This document shows, piece after piece, positions 51,170 through 59,744 of a DNA stretch of 64,000 nt. This DNA is from Nonomuraea fuscirosea (GTDB lineage Bacteria; Actinomycetota; Actinomycetes; Streptosporangiales; Streptosporangiaceae): NCBI RefSeq assembly GCF_003001935.1, contig NZ_PVNG01000001.1, positions 620,001 through 684,000 on the forward strand, given 5' to 3'. The notes under the pieces were generated by a model that worked only from the letters and a program-made list of their open reading frames with translations, was not told where the DNA came from and did not search any database. The number at the start of each line of letters is the position of its first letter. Position 1 is the stretch's first letter. A program made the translations under genes and the position numbers.

Positions 51170-51257
51170 GCCGGGACCCCTACCCGCCACAATCCAGAAA
51201 TGTCCATGAATCACAGCCCGGCGTCTGGCCCGGGCGGAGCGGGGTAGTGCCGCTCCT

Positions 51258-53024
51258 ATGGCTCGCATCGCATCGGAAGTCCTGATCGAACGGCTCGCGG
51301 CTTGGGGCGTGGACACCGTCTTCGGCCTGCCGGGTGACGGCATCAACGGCATCATGGAGGGACTGCGGCGCCATCGTGACCGGGTGCGCTTCGTCCTGGT
51401 GCACCACGAGGAGGCCGCCGCCTTCATGGCCACCGGCTACGCCAAGGCCACCGGGCGGATCGGCGTGTGCCTGGCGACCTCGGGCCCCGGCGGCATCCAC
51501 CTGCTCAACGGCCTCTACGACGCCAAGCTCGACCACGTGCCCGTGCTGGCCATCACGGGCATGCAGGAGACGTCCGTGCTGGGCACCGGCTACCAGCAGG
51601 AGGTGCACCTGGACAAGCTGTTCGCCGACGTGGCCGAGTACAACATGATGATCACGAACCCGACGCAGCTGCCCTCGCTGGTGGACCAGGCCGTCAGGAC
51701 CTCCTACGCGCGGCGCGGGGTCTCCCACCTCACGCTGCCCAACGACATCCAGGTGGCGGACGCCGGCGCGGATCCGTACCGTCACGTGGCCCCGGCGCGC
51801 TCGCCCGAGACCGCGCCCGTCTACCTGCCGCCGGCAGGGCTGCCCCGGCAGGAGGACGTCGAGTGGGCGGCCGAGGTGCTCAACCGGGCCGAGCGGCCCG
51901 CCATGCTGGTCGGGCAGGGGGCGCTGCACGCCAGGCAGGAGGTGCTGGCGGTGGCCGAGGCACTGGGGGCGCCGGTGGTCAAGACGCTGCCGGGCAAGGC
52001 GGTGGTGCCGGACGACTCCCCGTACACGACGGGCGGGCTCGGGCTGCTCGGCACCCGGCCGAGCGAGGAGCTGATGGAGGAGGCCGACGTCCTGTTCATG
52101 GTCGGCACGAACTTCCCCTACTCCCAGTTCCTGCCGGAGGTGCGGGACACGCGGGTGGTGCAGTTCGAGGCCGATCCGACCAGGGCGGGGGCACGCATCG
52201 CGACCGACGTGCCGGTGGTGTGCGACGCGAAGGAGGGGCTGCGGGCGCTGCTGCCGCTGCTGACCGCACGGAACGGCAACGCTCATCTGGCGAAATATCA
52301 GAAGATGATGGCGAAGTGGCGCTCGGACATGGACGCGCTGGAGAACCCGGACAGAGACCCCATCGCCCCGCAGTACGCCGTCTCCGTCCTCGACGACCTC
52401 GCGGCCGACGACGCCATCCTGACCTGTGACAGCGGCACCATCGCCACCTGGGCGGCGCGGCACTGGACGATCAGGGGCGAGCGCGAGTTCTACCTGTCCG
52501 GCACGCTGGCCTCGATGGCGCCGGGGCTCCCGTACGCCATCGCCATGCAGCACGCCCACCCCGGGCGGCAGGTCATCGCGTACGTCGGCGACGGCGGCTT
52601 CTCCATGCTCATGGCCGAGTTCCTCACCGCCGTGCAGCACCGGCTGCCGGTCAAGGTGATCATCAACAACAACAACTCGCTCGGCCAGATCCTGTGGGAG
52701 CAGATGGTGCTCGGCTACCCCGAGCACGGCGTTCGCTATGCCATGCCCGAGGCCGACTTCTCGGCCTGGGCCAGGTCGTGCGGCGGGTTCGGGGCCAAGG
52801 TCACCAAGTCGGGCGACGTGGCGACGGCCATCGGGCAGGCGCTGGCCCACGACGGGCCGGCGCTGGTGGACATCGACGTCAACCCGAACGAGCCGCCCAT
52901 GCCGGGCAAGGTCACCTATGACCAGGCGAAGAGCTTCGCGCAGGCGTTCCTCAAGGGGCAGCCGCACAAGGCCGCCATCGCCACCACGCTGTTCAAGGAC
53001 CGCATCCAGAAGCTGGGCGACTGA
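51258..53024 (+). CDS. ThDP-dependent pyruvate oxidase-like enzyme
   Basis: A protein of 588 residues with the three domains of the acetolactate synthase/pyruvate oxidase superfamily. FGLPGDGINGIMEGL and HHEEAAAFMATGYAKATG supply the cofactor-activating Glu; the ThDP motif is VGDGGFSMLMAEF to NNNNSLGQILWEQM. The closing VDIDVNPNEPPMPGKVTYDQA is common in PoxB-like proteins. It likely decarboxylates pyruvate or a related 2-oxoacid. A stand-alone transcript. Confidence 0.9.
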   Translation: MARIASEVLIERLAAWGVDTVFGLPGDGINGIMEGLRRHRDRVRFVLVHHEEAAAFMATGYAKATGRIGVCLATSGPGGIHLLNGLYDAKLDHVPVLAITGMQETSVLGTGYQQEVHLDKLFADVAEYNMMITNPTQLPSLVDQAVRTSYARRGVSHLTLPNDIQVADAGADPYRHVAPARSPETAPVYLPPAGLPRQEDVEWAAEVLNRAERPAMLVGQGALHARQEVLAVAEALGAPVVKTLPGKAVVPDDSPYTTGGLGLLGTRPSEELMEEADVLFMVGTNFPYSQFLPEVRDTRVVQFEADPTRAGARIATDVPVVCDAKEGLRALLPLLTARNGNAHLAKYQKMMAKWRSDMDALENPDRDPIAPQYAVSVLDDLAADDAILTCDSGTIATWAARHWTIRGEREFYLSGTLASMAPGLPYAIAMQHAHPGRQVIAYVGDGGFSMLMAEFLTAVQHRLPVKVIINNNNSLGQILWEQMVLGYPEHGVRYAMPEADFSAWARSCGGFGAKVTKSGDVATAIGQALAHDGPALVDIDVNPNEPPMPGKVTYDQAKSFAQAFLKGQPHKAAIATTLFKDRIQKLGD

Positions 53025-53061
53025 TCACCTGCAGGCGCCTGGGCCCCCAAGGCCCGCGCGA

Positions 53062-53817
53062 TCATCCGTACGCGCACGCTATCCCGGCGGCGGCGGCGCG
53101 CAGGGGCTCGACCAGCCGGGGCAGCTCCCGGGCGCGCCGCGAGGACACCACGAGGCCCAGTGCCGCCACCGGCCGCCCGTCCACCAGGACCGGCGCCGCC
53201 GCCGAGCACGAGCCGGGCGTCATCTCCTCGTACGTCAGCGCGTACCCCTGCGCCCGCACCGCCGCCAGCTCCCTGGCCAGCCGCCCCGGCTCGGTGATCG
53301 TGCGGGGCGTCGGGCGTTCGAGCGCGCGGGCCAGGTAGGACGTGACGAACCAGTCGGGCTCGTACGCCAGCAGCGCCTTGCCCACCCCGGTCGGATGCAT
53401 CGGCAGCCTGGCCCCGATCCGCGACACGATCGGCACCGCCCGCCGGCCGTGCACCTTGTCCACGAACAGGACCTCGACGCCGTCCCTGATCGCGAGGTGC
53501 ACGTTCTCGCCGGTCGAGCCGAACAGCTCCTGCAGCCACGGATGCGCCAGCTCGCGCAGCCGGTTCGGCGCGAGCTGGCCCAGCTCCCACAGCCGCTGCC
53601 CCACCCGCAGCCGCCCGTCGGGGGTGCGGCCGAGCGCCCGCCACTCCTCCAGCTCGGCCACCAGCCGGTGGGCCGTGCTCAGCGGCACCCCGCTGCGCGC
53701 GGCCAGCTCGGTGAGCGTGAGCTGCGGATGCGCGGCGTCGAACGCGCCCAGGATGGCCAGCACCTTGGACGTCACCGATCGTCCCGGCTCGCGGGATCCG
53801 CCTGACATGGGCGCCAT
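53062..53817 (-). CDS. IclR-family regulator, probably PobR-type
   Basis: A protein of 251 residues from ATG 53817 (GTGGAAGA upstream). The winged helix spans SVTSKVLAILGAFDA to GVPLSTAHRLVAEL; the IclR effector domain has LHPTGVGKALLA-like RLPMHPTGVGKALLAY and GYALTYEEMTPGSCSAAAPV. It is divergent from the 4-hydroxybenzoate hydroxylase gene with a perfect palindrome in the gap, so it most likely governs that gene in response to the aromatic acid and also itself. Confidence 0.9.
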   Translation of the reverse strand: MAPMSGGSREPGRSVTSKVLAILGAFDAAHPQLTLTELAARSGVPLSTAHRLVAELEEWRALGRTPDGRLRVGQRLWELGQLAPNRLRELAHPWLQELFGSTGENVHLAIRDGVEVLFVDKVHGRRAVPIVSRIGARLPMHPTGVGKALLAYEPDWFVTSYLARALERPTPRTITEPGRLARELAAVRAQGYALTYEEMTPGSCSAAAPVLVDGRPVAALGLVVSSRRARELPRLVEPLRAAAAGIACAYG

Positions 53818-53818
53818 T

Positions 53819-53835
53819 CTTCCACTCAGTGGAAG
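53819..53835. promoter_or_regulatory. 17-bp perfect palindrome, candidate IclR operator
   Basis: CTTCCACT-C-AGTGGAAG is symmetrical over all eight pairs. It starts two bases upstream of the IclR start codon and overlaps that gene's ribosome site, so binding would be autoregulatory. A further GCTTCC half-site is at 53870-53875, just before the pobA start at 53879. Confidence 0.65.
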
Positions 53836-53878
53836 CGCCCTCTCGGCGATACGCCGCTTTAAGCAGGATGCTTCCCTC

Positions 53879-55033
53879 ATGCGAACTCAGGTCGGGATCA
53901 TCGGGGCTGGCCCCGCTGGTCTGCTTCTGTCCCACTTGCTCCACCTGCGTGGCATCTCCTCCGTGGTGCTGGAGAAACGCAGCCGCGACTACGTCGAGCG
54001 CCGCGTCCGCGCCGGCGTGCTGGAGCAGGGCACGGTCGACACGCTGGTGGCGGCCGGCCTCGGCGAGCGCATGCTGCGCGAGGGGCTGCCGCACCACGGC
54101 ATCGAGCTCAGGTACGGAGGCCAGGGTCACCGCATCGCGTTCGACAAGCTCGTGCCGGGCCGGGCCATCACCGTGTACGGGCAGCAGGAGGTGGTCAAGG
54201 ACCTGATCGCGGCCAGGCTCGCGGCGGGCGGCGACGTGCGGTTCGAGGTCGAGGACGTGGCCGTGCACGCGCTGGAGTCGGAGCCGTACGTGACCTTCGG
54301 CGGCGAGCGGCTCGACTGCGACGTGATCGCCGGCTGCGACGGCTTCCACGGCGTGTCCAGGCCGTCCATCCCCGAGGGCGTCCTGAGCGTCTTCGAGCGG
54401 GAATATCCGTTCGCCTGGCTCGGCATCCTGGCCCGCGTCGCGCCCTCCTCGGACGAGCTGATCTACGCCAGGAACGAGCGCGGCTTCGCCTTGCACAGCA
54501 TGCGCTCACCCACGGTCAGCCGCTTCTACCTGCAGGTTCCCGCCGACGCCGAGCTGGGGGAGTGGCCGGACGAGCGTATCTGGGCCGAGCTCAAGGCCAG
54601 GCTGGAGACCGTGCCCGGCTTCGAGCTGACCACCGGCGAGATCATGGAGCGGGGCATCACGCCCATGCGGGCGTTCGTGGCCGAGCCGATGCAGTACGGG
54701 CGGCTCTACCTGGCCGGGGACGCCGCCCACATCGTGCCGCCGACCGGCGCTAAGGGGCTCAACCTGGCCGTGGCCGACGTCAGGGTGCTCACCGAGGCGC
54801 TGGACGCGTACTTCACCGGCGGCTCGGACGAACTGCTCGACGGCTACTCGCAGGCGTGTCTCAAGCGGGTGTGGCGGGCCCAGCACTTTTCGTGGTGGAT
54901 GACGACGCTGCTGCACACGTTCGAGGAGGACGACCCGTACGCGCGGCGGCTGCAGCTGTCGTACCTGGACTACGTGACCACCTCGGAGGCGGCGGCCACG
55001 ACGCTGGCGGAGAATTACGTCGGGCTGCCGTGA
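53879..55033 (+). CDS. pobA: 4-hydroxybenzoate 3-monooxygenase
   Basis: A protein of 384 residues. GIIGAGPAGLLLSHLLH is the FAD-binding motif, RRVRAGVLEQGTVDTL follows as in PobA, CDGFHGVSR is the DG motif, and GDAAHIVPPTGAKGLNLAVADV is the GD motif; together they identify p-hydroxybenzoate hydroxylase, which makes protocatechuate with NAD(P)H and oxygen. Divergent from an IclR regulator. No protocatechuate-pathway genes lie in the window. Confidence 0.93.
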   Translation: MRTQVGIIGAGPAGLLLSHLLHLRGISSVVLEKRSRDYVERRVRAGVLEQGTVDTLVAAGLGERMLREGLPHHGIELRYGGQGHRIAFDKLVPGRAITVYGQQEVVKDLIAARLAAGGDVRFEVEDVAVHALESEPYVTFGGERLDCDVIAGCDGFHGVSRPSIPEGVLSVFEREYPFAWLGILARVAPSSDELIYARNERGFALHSMRSPTVSRFYLQVPADAELGEWPDERIWAELKARLETVPGFELTTGEIMERGITPMRAFVAEPMQYGRLYLAGDAAHIVPPTGAKGLNLAVADVRVLTEALDAYFTGGSDELLDGYSQACLKRVWRAQHFSWWMTTLLHTFEEDDPYARRLQLSYLDYVTTSEAAATTLAENYVGLP

Positions 55034-55052
55034 TGCCCCCTGACCTTGGGAA

Positions 55053-55382
55053 ATGCTTTACAGTGTTTCGGTGGTCTTTGAGGACGGATGGGCGGCTTCG
55101 CCCCTGCGCTGGCTCATGAACGCCTTGGGCGACGCCCAGCTCGCCATGATGGTCGAGAACCCCGGCATGGTCGCGGCGGTCGACCAGCACGCGGCGGTGC
55201 TGCGCGACGCGATCCCGCTCGACCGGGAGACGCTGGGCGACTATCTGCTCGGCTTCCTCGACGAGCTGCGGCACCGGGGCTGGGCCTTCACCGGCGAGCC
55301 GGACGCGCCGTCGCTGCGGCTGACGGCGGTGTGCTGGCTCACCCGCGAACTCGACCTCCTGGACGGGGCCGCCCCGGCCTGA
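55053..55382 (+). CDS. Small conserved hypothetical protein
   Basis: A protein of 109 residues from ATG 55053, 19 bases after the pobA stop. Its all-helical pattern, WLMNALGDAQLAMMVENPGMVAAVDQH then ETLGDYLLGFLDELRHRGW, recalls small actinomycete proteins listed as DUF6401, but I am unsure. No signal peptide. TGGGAA before the ATG is a weak ribosome site. Confidence 0.55.
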   Translation: MLYSVSVVFEDGWAASPLRWLMNALGDAQLAMMVENPGMVAAVDQHAAVLRDAIPLDRETLGDYLLGFLDELRHRGWAFTGEPDAPSLRLTAVCWLTRELDLLDGAAPA

Positions 55383-55518
55383 CCGGGCGACGGCGACCGG
55401 TGCGGTGGCGTGGCTCCGGCTTGGTCATGCCCCAGCACGACGGCGCCGCCCCGGCCGGGCGGCGCCTCATCCGTGGTGACGGTGCCCAGTGGTGTGGCCG
55501 GCGCCGGGCGGGCGGCGG

Positions 55519-56307
55519 TCAGCCGGGAGGCATGTCGGAGCGGTGGGCTCCGCCCTGCGGCGTCGACCTGATCGGAGCCGTCTCCTCCGTCATCGACCGG
55601 GCGTCCTCACGCCCGCGCTGGTACGCCTCCGCGTGCGCCCTGGCCTGCGGGGCCTCCTGCTCGATGCGGCCCAGCCAGCGCTCCCAGCGCTGCTGCATGG
55701 GCCGGACGAGCCCGCCGCCGACGCCGATCGCCGCGATCGCCCCGATGGTGGCCAGCACCGTGATCAGGACCGGGGTCGTGACCGCCGTGGCCACGCCGAT
55801 CTGGTTGAGCGCCGCGATGATGCCCAGCGCCCAGATGAACACCGCGGCCGCGGTCGCCAGGAAACGACCGTAGGACAGGCCGCCGAGCGCCCCGGACAGG
55901 ATGTCCCTGACGGCCTTGGCCACCGCCCCGGCCACCACGATGATCACGATGGCCACGATCGCCAGCGGCAGCCAGGCGACCACGCCGGCCAGCAGCGCCG
56001 AGACCGGGTTGGGCCCGAACACGTTGAAGGCGATCTGCAGCGTGATCAGCAGGATCGCGTAGAAGACGATCTTCGCGAGCAGGCTGCTGGCGTCGTACTT
56101 GCTGCGTTCCAGCCAGCGCTGCACGCCGCTGCGCTCCACCGCCCGGTCGAAGCCGACCCGCTCAAGCACCTTGTCGACGAGCTTCTCCAGGGCTTTGGCC
56201 ACGATCCACCCGATGATGAGAATCACCAGGAACGCGATCAGCCGCGGAACGAACGTGGCTATCTGCCGCCAGGCATCCGATATGCCTTGGCCTATGTCGA
56301 TGTCCAT
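55519..56307 (-). CDS. Mechanosensitive-channel-like membrane protein (TM-helix repeat)
   Basis: A protein of 262 residues with four to five membrane helices: LIAFLVILIIGWIVAKAL, KIVFYAILLITLQIAFNVFG, WLPLAIVAIVIIVVAGAV, FLATAAAVFIWALGIIAAL and VLITVLATIGAIAAIGVGGG. The repeated W-AKALEKLVDKVLERVGF-type segments match the conserved TM-helix family related to MscS proteins, without the MscS beta domain. The C-terminal 45 residues are polar. Strong ribosome site GAGGAGG. Likely a small channel or osmotic protein. Confidence 0.85.
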   Translation of the reverse strand: MDIDIGQGISDAWRQIATFVPRLIAFLVILIIGWIVAKALEKLVDKVLERVGFDRAVERSGVQRWLERSKYDASSLLAKIVFYAILLITLQIAFNVFGPNPVSALLAGVVAWLPLAIVAIVIIVVAGAVAKAVRDILSGALGGLSYGRFLATAAAVFIWALGIIAALNQIGVATAVTTPVLITVLATIGAIAAIGVGGGLVRPMQQRWERWLGRIEQEAPQARAHAEAYQRGREDARSMTEETAPIRSTPQGGAHRSDMPPG

Positions 56308-56426
56308 AGTTTCCTCCTCTGAGGAGCCAATGCATCGGCGCTACCCGCGCTGAAACGGTATATACACGCAGAGCTACCAAAAGTCCGCACAAGGCGATAT
56401 ACCTCCCTACTCGGGGGCATGCGGGA

Positions 56427-56448
56427 GCAATGCCGGTGCAATGCCGGT
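56427..56448. repeat. 11-bp tandem direct repeat
   Basis: GCAATGCCGGT occurs twice in a row (56427-56437, 56438-56448) in the gap after the aldolase gene. Each copy includes CAATGC, also found three times before the kinase gene at 58443-58471. Confidence 0.6.
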
Positions 56449-56490
56449 CGGCGGGTGGGGGCAGACCTGCTGGAGCCGGCCGCCGAAGGG

Positions 56491-57255
56491 TCAGTCGCCC
56501 TTCGCGGCCTTCAGGTGCGCCGCCGCGGCCTGCTCCAGGTGGACGAGGTCGGAGGCCACGGTCGCGAACGTGAACCCCTCCGCCAGCCGCCGGGCGGCCT
56601 GCTCCCCGCCCGGATTGTGGATGCCGGCCGCGATCCCCGCCGCCGCGGCGGCCGTACGGATCCGCTCCAGCGCCGCCTCGAAGACGTCGGCCACCGCCGG
56701 GTCGTTGGGGTAGCGCCCGCCCACGGCCAGGCACAGGTCGGAGGGGCCGACGTAAATGCCGTCGAGGCCCGGCGTGGCGCAGATCTCGTCGATGTCAGCG
56801 AGGCCGCCGGCCGTCTCGATCATCGCCAGGACCACCACGGTCTCATCCGCCTCCGCCGGCGTGGGCCCGATCCGCAGCGAAGAGCGCATGGGCCCGTACG
56901 AGCGACGCCCGCCGGCGGGGTAGCGGGCCGCGGAGACGGCATCGGCGGCGTCCGCGGCCGTGTCGACCAGCGGCACGATCACGCCGGCCGCCCCGTAGTC
57001 GAGCGCCCGGCCGATCACCGCGGGGTCGCCGGACTCCACCCGGACGATGCCGACCGAACGCCCGCCCGCGTCGATGGCCATGAGGTTGCTCAGCAGCCCC
57101 GCGTGGCCGATGAGCCCGTGCTGGCCGTCCAGCGTCACGTAGTCGTACCCCAGCCGGGCCAGGCGCTCGGTGGCGACGGGCGCGTCGAGAACCACCCAGT
57201 AGCCGACGCACTGTTCCCGATTGCGGATCTTCCTGGCGAACTCGGCTGCGGTCAT
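56491..57255 (-). CDS. HpcH/HpaI-family aldolase
   Basis: A protein of 254 residues of the class II pyruvate aldolase family. YDYVTLDGQHGL is the conserved acid-substrate loop; metal ligands are Glu in AMIETAGGLADID and Asp in GIYVGPSDLCLAVGG. These enzymes split 2-keto-3-deoxy sugar acids into pyruvate and an aldehyde. It follows an aldo/keto reductase after 57 bases on the minus strand; both diverge from a four-carbon acid-sugar operon, so an acid-sugar substrate is likely. Confidence 0.9.
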   Translation of the reverse strand: MTAAEFARKIRNREQCVGYWVVLDAPVATERLARLGYDYVTLDGQHGLIGHAGLLSNLMAIDAGGRSVGIVRVESGDPAVIGRALDYGAAGVIVPLVDTAADAADAVSAARYPAGGRRSYGPMRSSLRIGPTPAEADETVVVLAMIETAGGLADIDEICATPGLDGIYVGPSDLCLAVGGRYPNDPAVADVFEAALERIRTAAAAAGIAAGIHNPGGEQAARRLAEGFTFATVASDLVHLEQAAAAHLKAAKGD

Positions 57256-57312
57256 ACGACATCAATCTCCTCTACGGCGAGTACGATCGCCCGCCGGCAT
57301 CGGGCGTACAGC

Positions 57313-58233
57313 TCAACGGTTGTAGGCGGGCATCGGGCCGTGCAGTGACGCGCCCACGGCGTCGCAGGCGGCGGCCACGTCGGACGGCAGCGGCCCGGCG
57401 GCCAGCGCCTCCAGGTTGGCCCGCAACTGGTCGGGGCCGGAGGCGCCGAGCACGACGGCGTTCACCACGGGCCGGCCCGCCAGCCACCGCAGCGCCAGCT
57501 CGGCGAGCGGCATCCCGGCCCGCCTGGCGATGTCGTCGAGCGTTGCGACGGCCTCGAAGAGGCGCGGGTCCCAGTACCGCTCCCGGTACATCCCGGCCAG
57601 TCGGAAGTCACCGAACCGGCCGCTCTCCGGCGTGCGGTCGAAGCGGTGCCGGCCGGTCAGCAGGCCGCCGCCGAGCGGGTTGTAGACCATCGTGCGCAGG
57701 CCGCTGGTCTGGGCGAACTCGGCGTACTCGTCCTCGATCCGCCTGGCCACCAGGTTGTACAGCTGCTGAGCCACCACGGGCGGAGGATCGATCCCGGCGA
57801 TCTGCCAGGCGGCGTAGTTGGACACGCCCAGCTCCCCGATCTTGCCCTCCCGCTTCAGGTCGGCGACCGTGGCCAGGGTCTCCTCCAGCGGCGTGGCCCG
57901 GTCGGGCTGGTGCAGGTAGAACAGGTCGACATGGGTCACCCGGAGCCGCCGCAGGCTGGCCGTCAACGCGTTGCGCAGCCCGCGCGGCGACAGCGGCGTG
58001 TATCCGCCGGCGTCCGGATGAGGCATGCCCGCCTTGGTCGCCAGCACGACCTGATCGCGCCGACCGCGCAGAAGCCTGCCGAGAATCTCCTCGGCGGCGC
58101 CGCCCGCGTAGCCGTTGGCCGTGTCGACACCGGTGACCCCGGCGTCGAGGGCCAGATCGAGCATCTTCCCGGCCGTGTCCGCGTCCACGGTGTCGCCGAA
58201 GGTCATGGTTCCGAGCACGGGCTCGGGGTTCAT
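57313..58233 (-). CDS. Aldo/keto reductase
   Basis: A protein of 306 residues. GVDTANGYAGG has the Asp, with Tyr shifted into the GY pair, LATKAGM the Lys and LFYLHQPD the His; VLGASGPDQLRANLEAL binds the cofactor phosphate. It belongs to the sugar-type AKR branch. It is the first gene of a minus-strand operon with the aldolase. With the kinase/PdxA2 genes facing away, it may interconvert a lactone- or aldehyde-form sugar. Function inferred. Confidence 0.88.
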   Translation of the reverse strand: MNPEPVLGTMTFGDTVDADTAGKMLDLALDAGVTGVDTANGYAGGAAEEILGRLLRGRRDQVVLATKAGMPHPDAGGYTPLSPRGLRNALTASLRRLRVTHVDLFYLHQPDRATPLEETLATVADLKREGKIGELGVSNYAAWQIAGIDPPPVVAQQLYNLVARRIEDEYAEFAQTSGLRTMVYNPLGGGLLTGRHRFDRTPESGRFGDFRLAGMYRERYWDPRLFEAVATLDDIARRAGMPLAELALRWLAGRPVVNAVVLGASGPDQLRANLEALAAGPLPSDVAAACDAVGASLHGPMPAYNR

Positions 58234-58487
58234 CGAGCAGGTCCTTTCGCCGCCGGGTGGACGTCGCCTAGCTTGTATCCCCGCATGCTATCGACCCCCG
58301 CATCCGCAGAACCCGTCCCCCGGAGCCCGCCACGCGAGAACCGCGACCACGAAACGGCGCACGCGTGCGGACGACGCGGCGGAGTGCGGAATGTGCGTCC
58401 GCGTCACGTCGCGGCAACTGTGGCATGCTTGCGTACTCTGTGCAATGCTCAATGCGTGATTCGCGCAATGCGGTGGCCGGGGGAGAC
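58234..58487. promoter_or_regulatory. Divergent control region with three CAATGC direct repeats
   Basis: In this 254-base gap between the two acid-sugar operons, CAATGC lies at 58443-58448, 58450-58455 and 58466-58471, ending 17 bases before the kinase start. Short direct repeats of this kind are usual for DeoR-family operators, and a DeoR gene closes the plus-strand operon. A variant, CAATGTG, lies near 60749-60755. Confidence 0.45.
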
Positions 58488-59744
58488 GTGAGCGTCGGCC
58501 CGGCGTCCGTGCTCGTCCTGGCCGACGACCTGTCGGGGGCGGCCGAGACGGCGGCCGTGCTCATGTCCCGCGCCGGCTCCGCGCTCATCGCCCTGTCCGG
58601 CCCGCCGTATCCGTCACAGGCACCCGTGCTGGTGGCCGACCTCGACAGCCGGCACCACCCACAGGCCTTCGACCTGGTACGTGAGGCGCTCGGGCACGCT
58701 GAGGACCGCCGCGTCTTCGTCAAGATCGATTCTCTCCTGCGCGGCAACGTCGCAGCCACGGTCGCCGCCTGCCTCGCCACCGCCCCTGTGGTGCTCGCCC
58801 CTTCCCTCCCGTCCGCCGGACGCACGGTGACAGGCGGAGTCCCGTACATACGAGGAATCCCGCTGCGCGAAACACGCACCTGGCGCGCAGTCCCCACGCT
58901 CACTGCGCGCACATTCCCGCCGAAGTCTGCCTCTGCCACGACTGCGGGCACGTCTGCGGCCGGTGGTGACGGACTTGCCGGGCCCGTCACCGTGGCGGAT
59001 GCGCTCGGTGCGGTGCCGTCCGTTCTCGTGCCGTTGAACACCGTCCGCGCCGGTCATCGGGCCCTGACGGCGGCCATCGGGCGGGCGGGCGGCCGGGTGG
59101 CGGTCTGTGACGCGGAGACCGACGGCGACCTCGACGCGATCGTGGCCGCCGCACTCGACGCCGACCCGTCCACCCACCTGATCGGCGCCGGCGGCCTGGC
59201 CGCAGCCCTCGGCCGCACCCTCTCCCCCGACCCGCCACCCCACCCCCCGCCTTCGCGTCCCGGCGCGGCACCGCTGCTGGTCGTCGTCGGGACGGCCGAG
59301 CCGGGGGCGGCCGAGCAGGCGGCGTTGCTCGTCGGGCACGGCGCCACCCCCATCCCGCTCACCGCCGCCGAACTGGGCGAGCCCGAGGCAGCCGCGCGCC
59401 GGGTGCGGAACGCACTGGACGGGCCGGTCGTGCTGACCGTGGTGGGTCCCGCCCCGCCGGGTCTGGCCGGCGTCCTGGGTGGGATCGTCGCCCGTGGCCT
59501 CGACGACCGGCCCGCCGGGCTCGTTCTCACCGGTGGGGAGACCGCGAGGCGGGTCCTCGACGCGCTCGGCGTCACCGAACTGACCCCGCTGGGCCAGATC
59601 CACCACGGCGCGGTGCTCAGCCGCAGCCCCCAAGGGCATCACGTGGTCACCAGGCCGGGCAGCTTCGGCGAGCGTGACAGCCTGCTCCGCATAGCCGCAC
59701 ATCTCGCCCCCTACCACTTCGCCTCCGTAGAAAGGCTGACATGA
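58488..59744 (+). CDS. Four-carbon acid-sugar kinase (DUF1537; DtnK/OtnK-like)
   Basis: A protein of 418 residues from GTG 58488 (GGGGGA upstream). VLVLADDLSGAAETAAV is the acid-sugar binding start; IDSLLRGNVAATVAA and VLAPSLPSAGRTVTGG are DUF1537 landmarks; the C-terminal ATP site has VLTGGETARRVLDALG. Kinases of this family phosphorylate D-threonate, D-erythronate or L-erythronate at the 4 position. The gene is coupled by ATGA to pdxA2, as in known four-carbon acid pathways. A Ser/Thr/Ala-rich insert of some 30 residues near residue 140-170 is unusual. Confidence 0.88.
   Translation: MSVGPASVLVLADDLSGAAETAAVLMSRAGSALIALSGPPYPSQAPVLVADLDSRHHPQAFDLVREALGHAEDRRVFVKIDSLLRGNVAATVAACLATAPVVLAPSLPSAGRTVTGGVPYIRGIPLRETRTWRAVPTLTARTFPPKSASATTAGTSAAGGDGLAGPVTVADALGAVPSVLVPLNTVRAGHRALTAAIGRAGGRVAVCDAETDGDLDAIVAAALDADPSTHLIGAGGLAAALGRTLSPDPPPHPPPSRPGAAPLLVVVGTAEPGAAEQAALLVGHGATPIPLTAAELGEPEAAARRVRNALDGPVVLTVVGPAPPGLAGVLGGIVARGLDDRPAGLVLTGGETARRVLDALGVTELTPLGQIHHGAVLSRSPQGHHVVTRPGSFGERDSLLRIAAHLAPYHFASVERLT

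Noticed and set aside
58234..58487. Small upstream start for the acid-sugar kinase (ATG 58434 or an earlier frame opening at 58365)
   Set aside because: The family begins at VLVLADDLSG, directly after GTG 58488, which has a good ribosome site; upstream residues are not family-like and would cover the CAATGC repeats.
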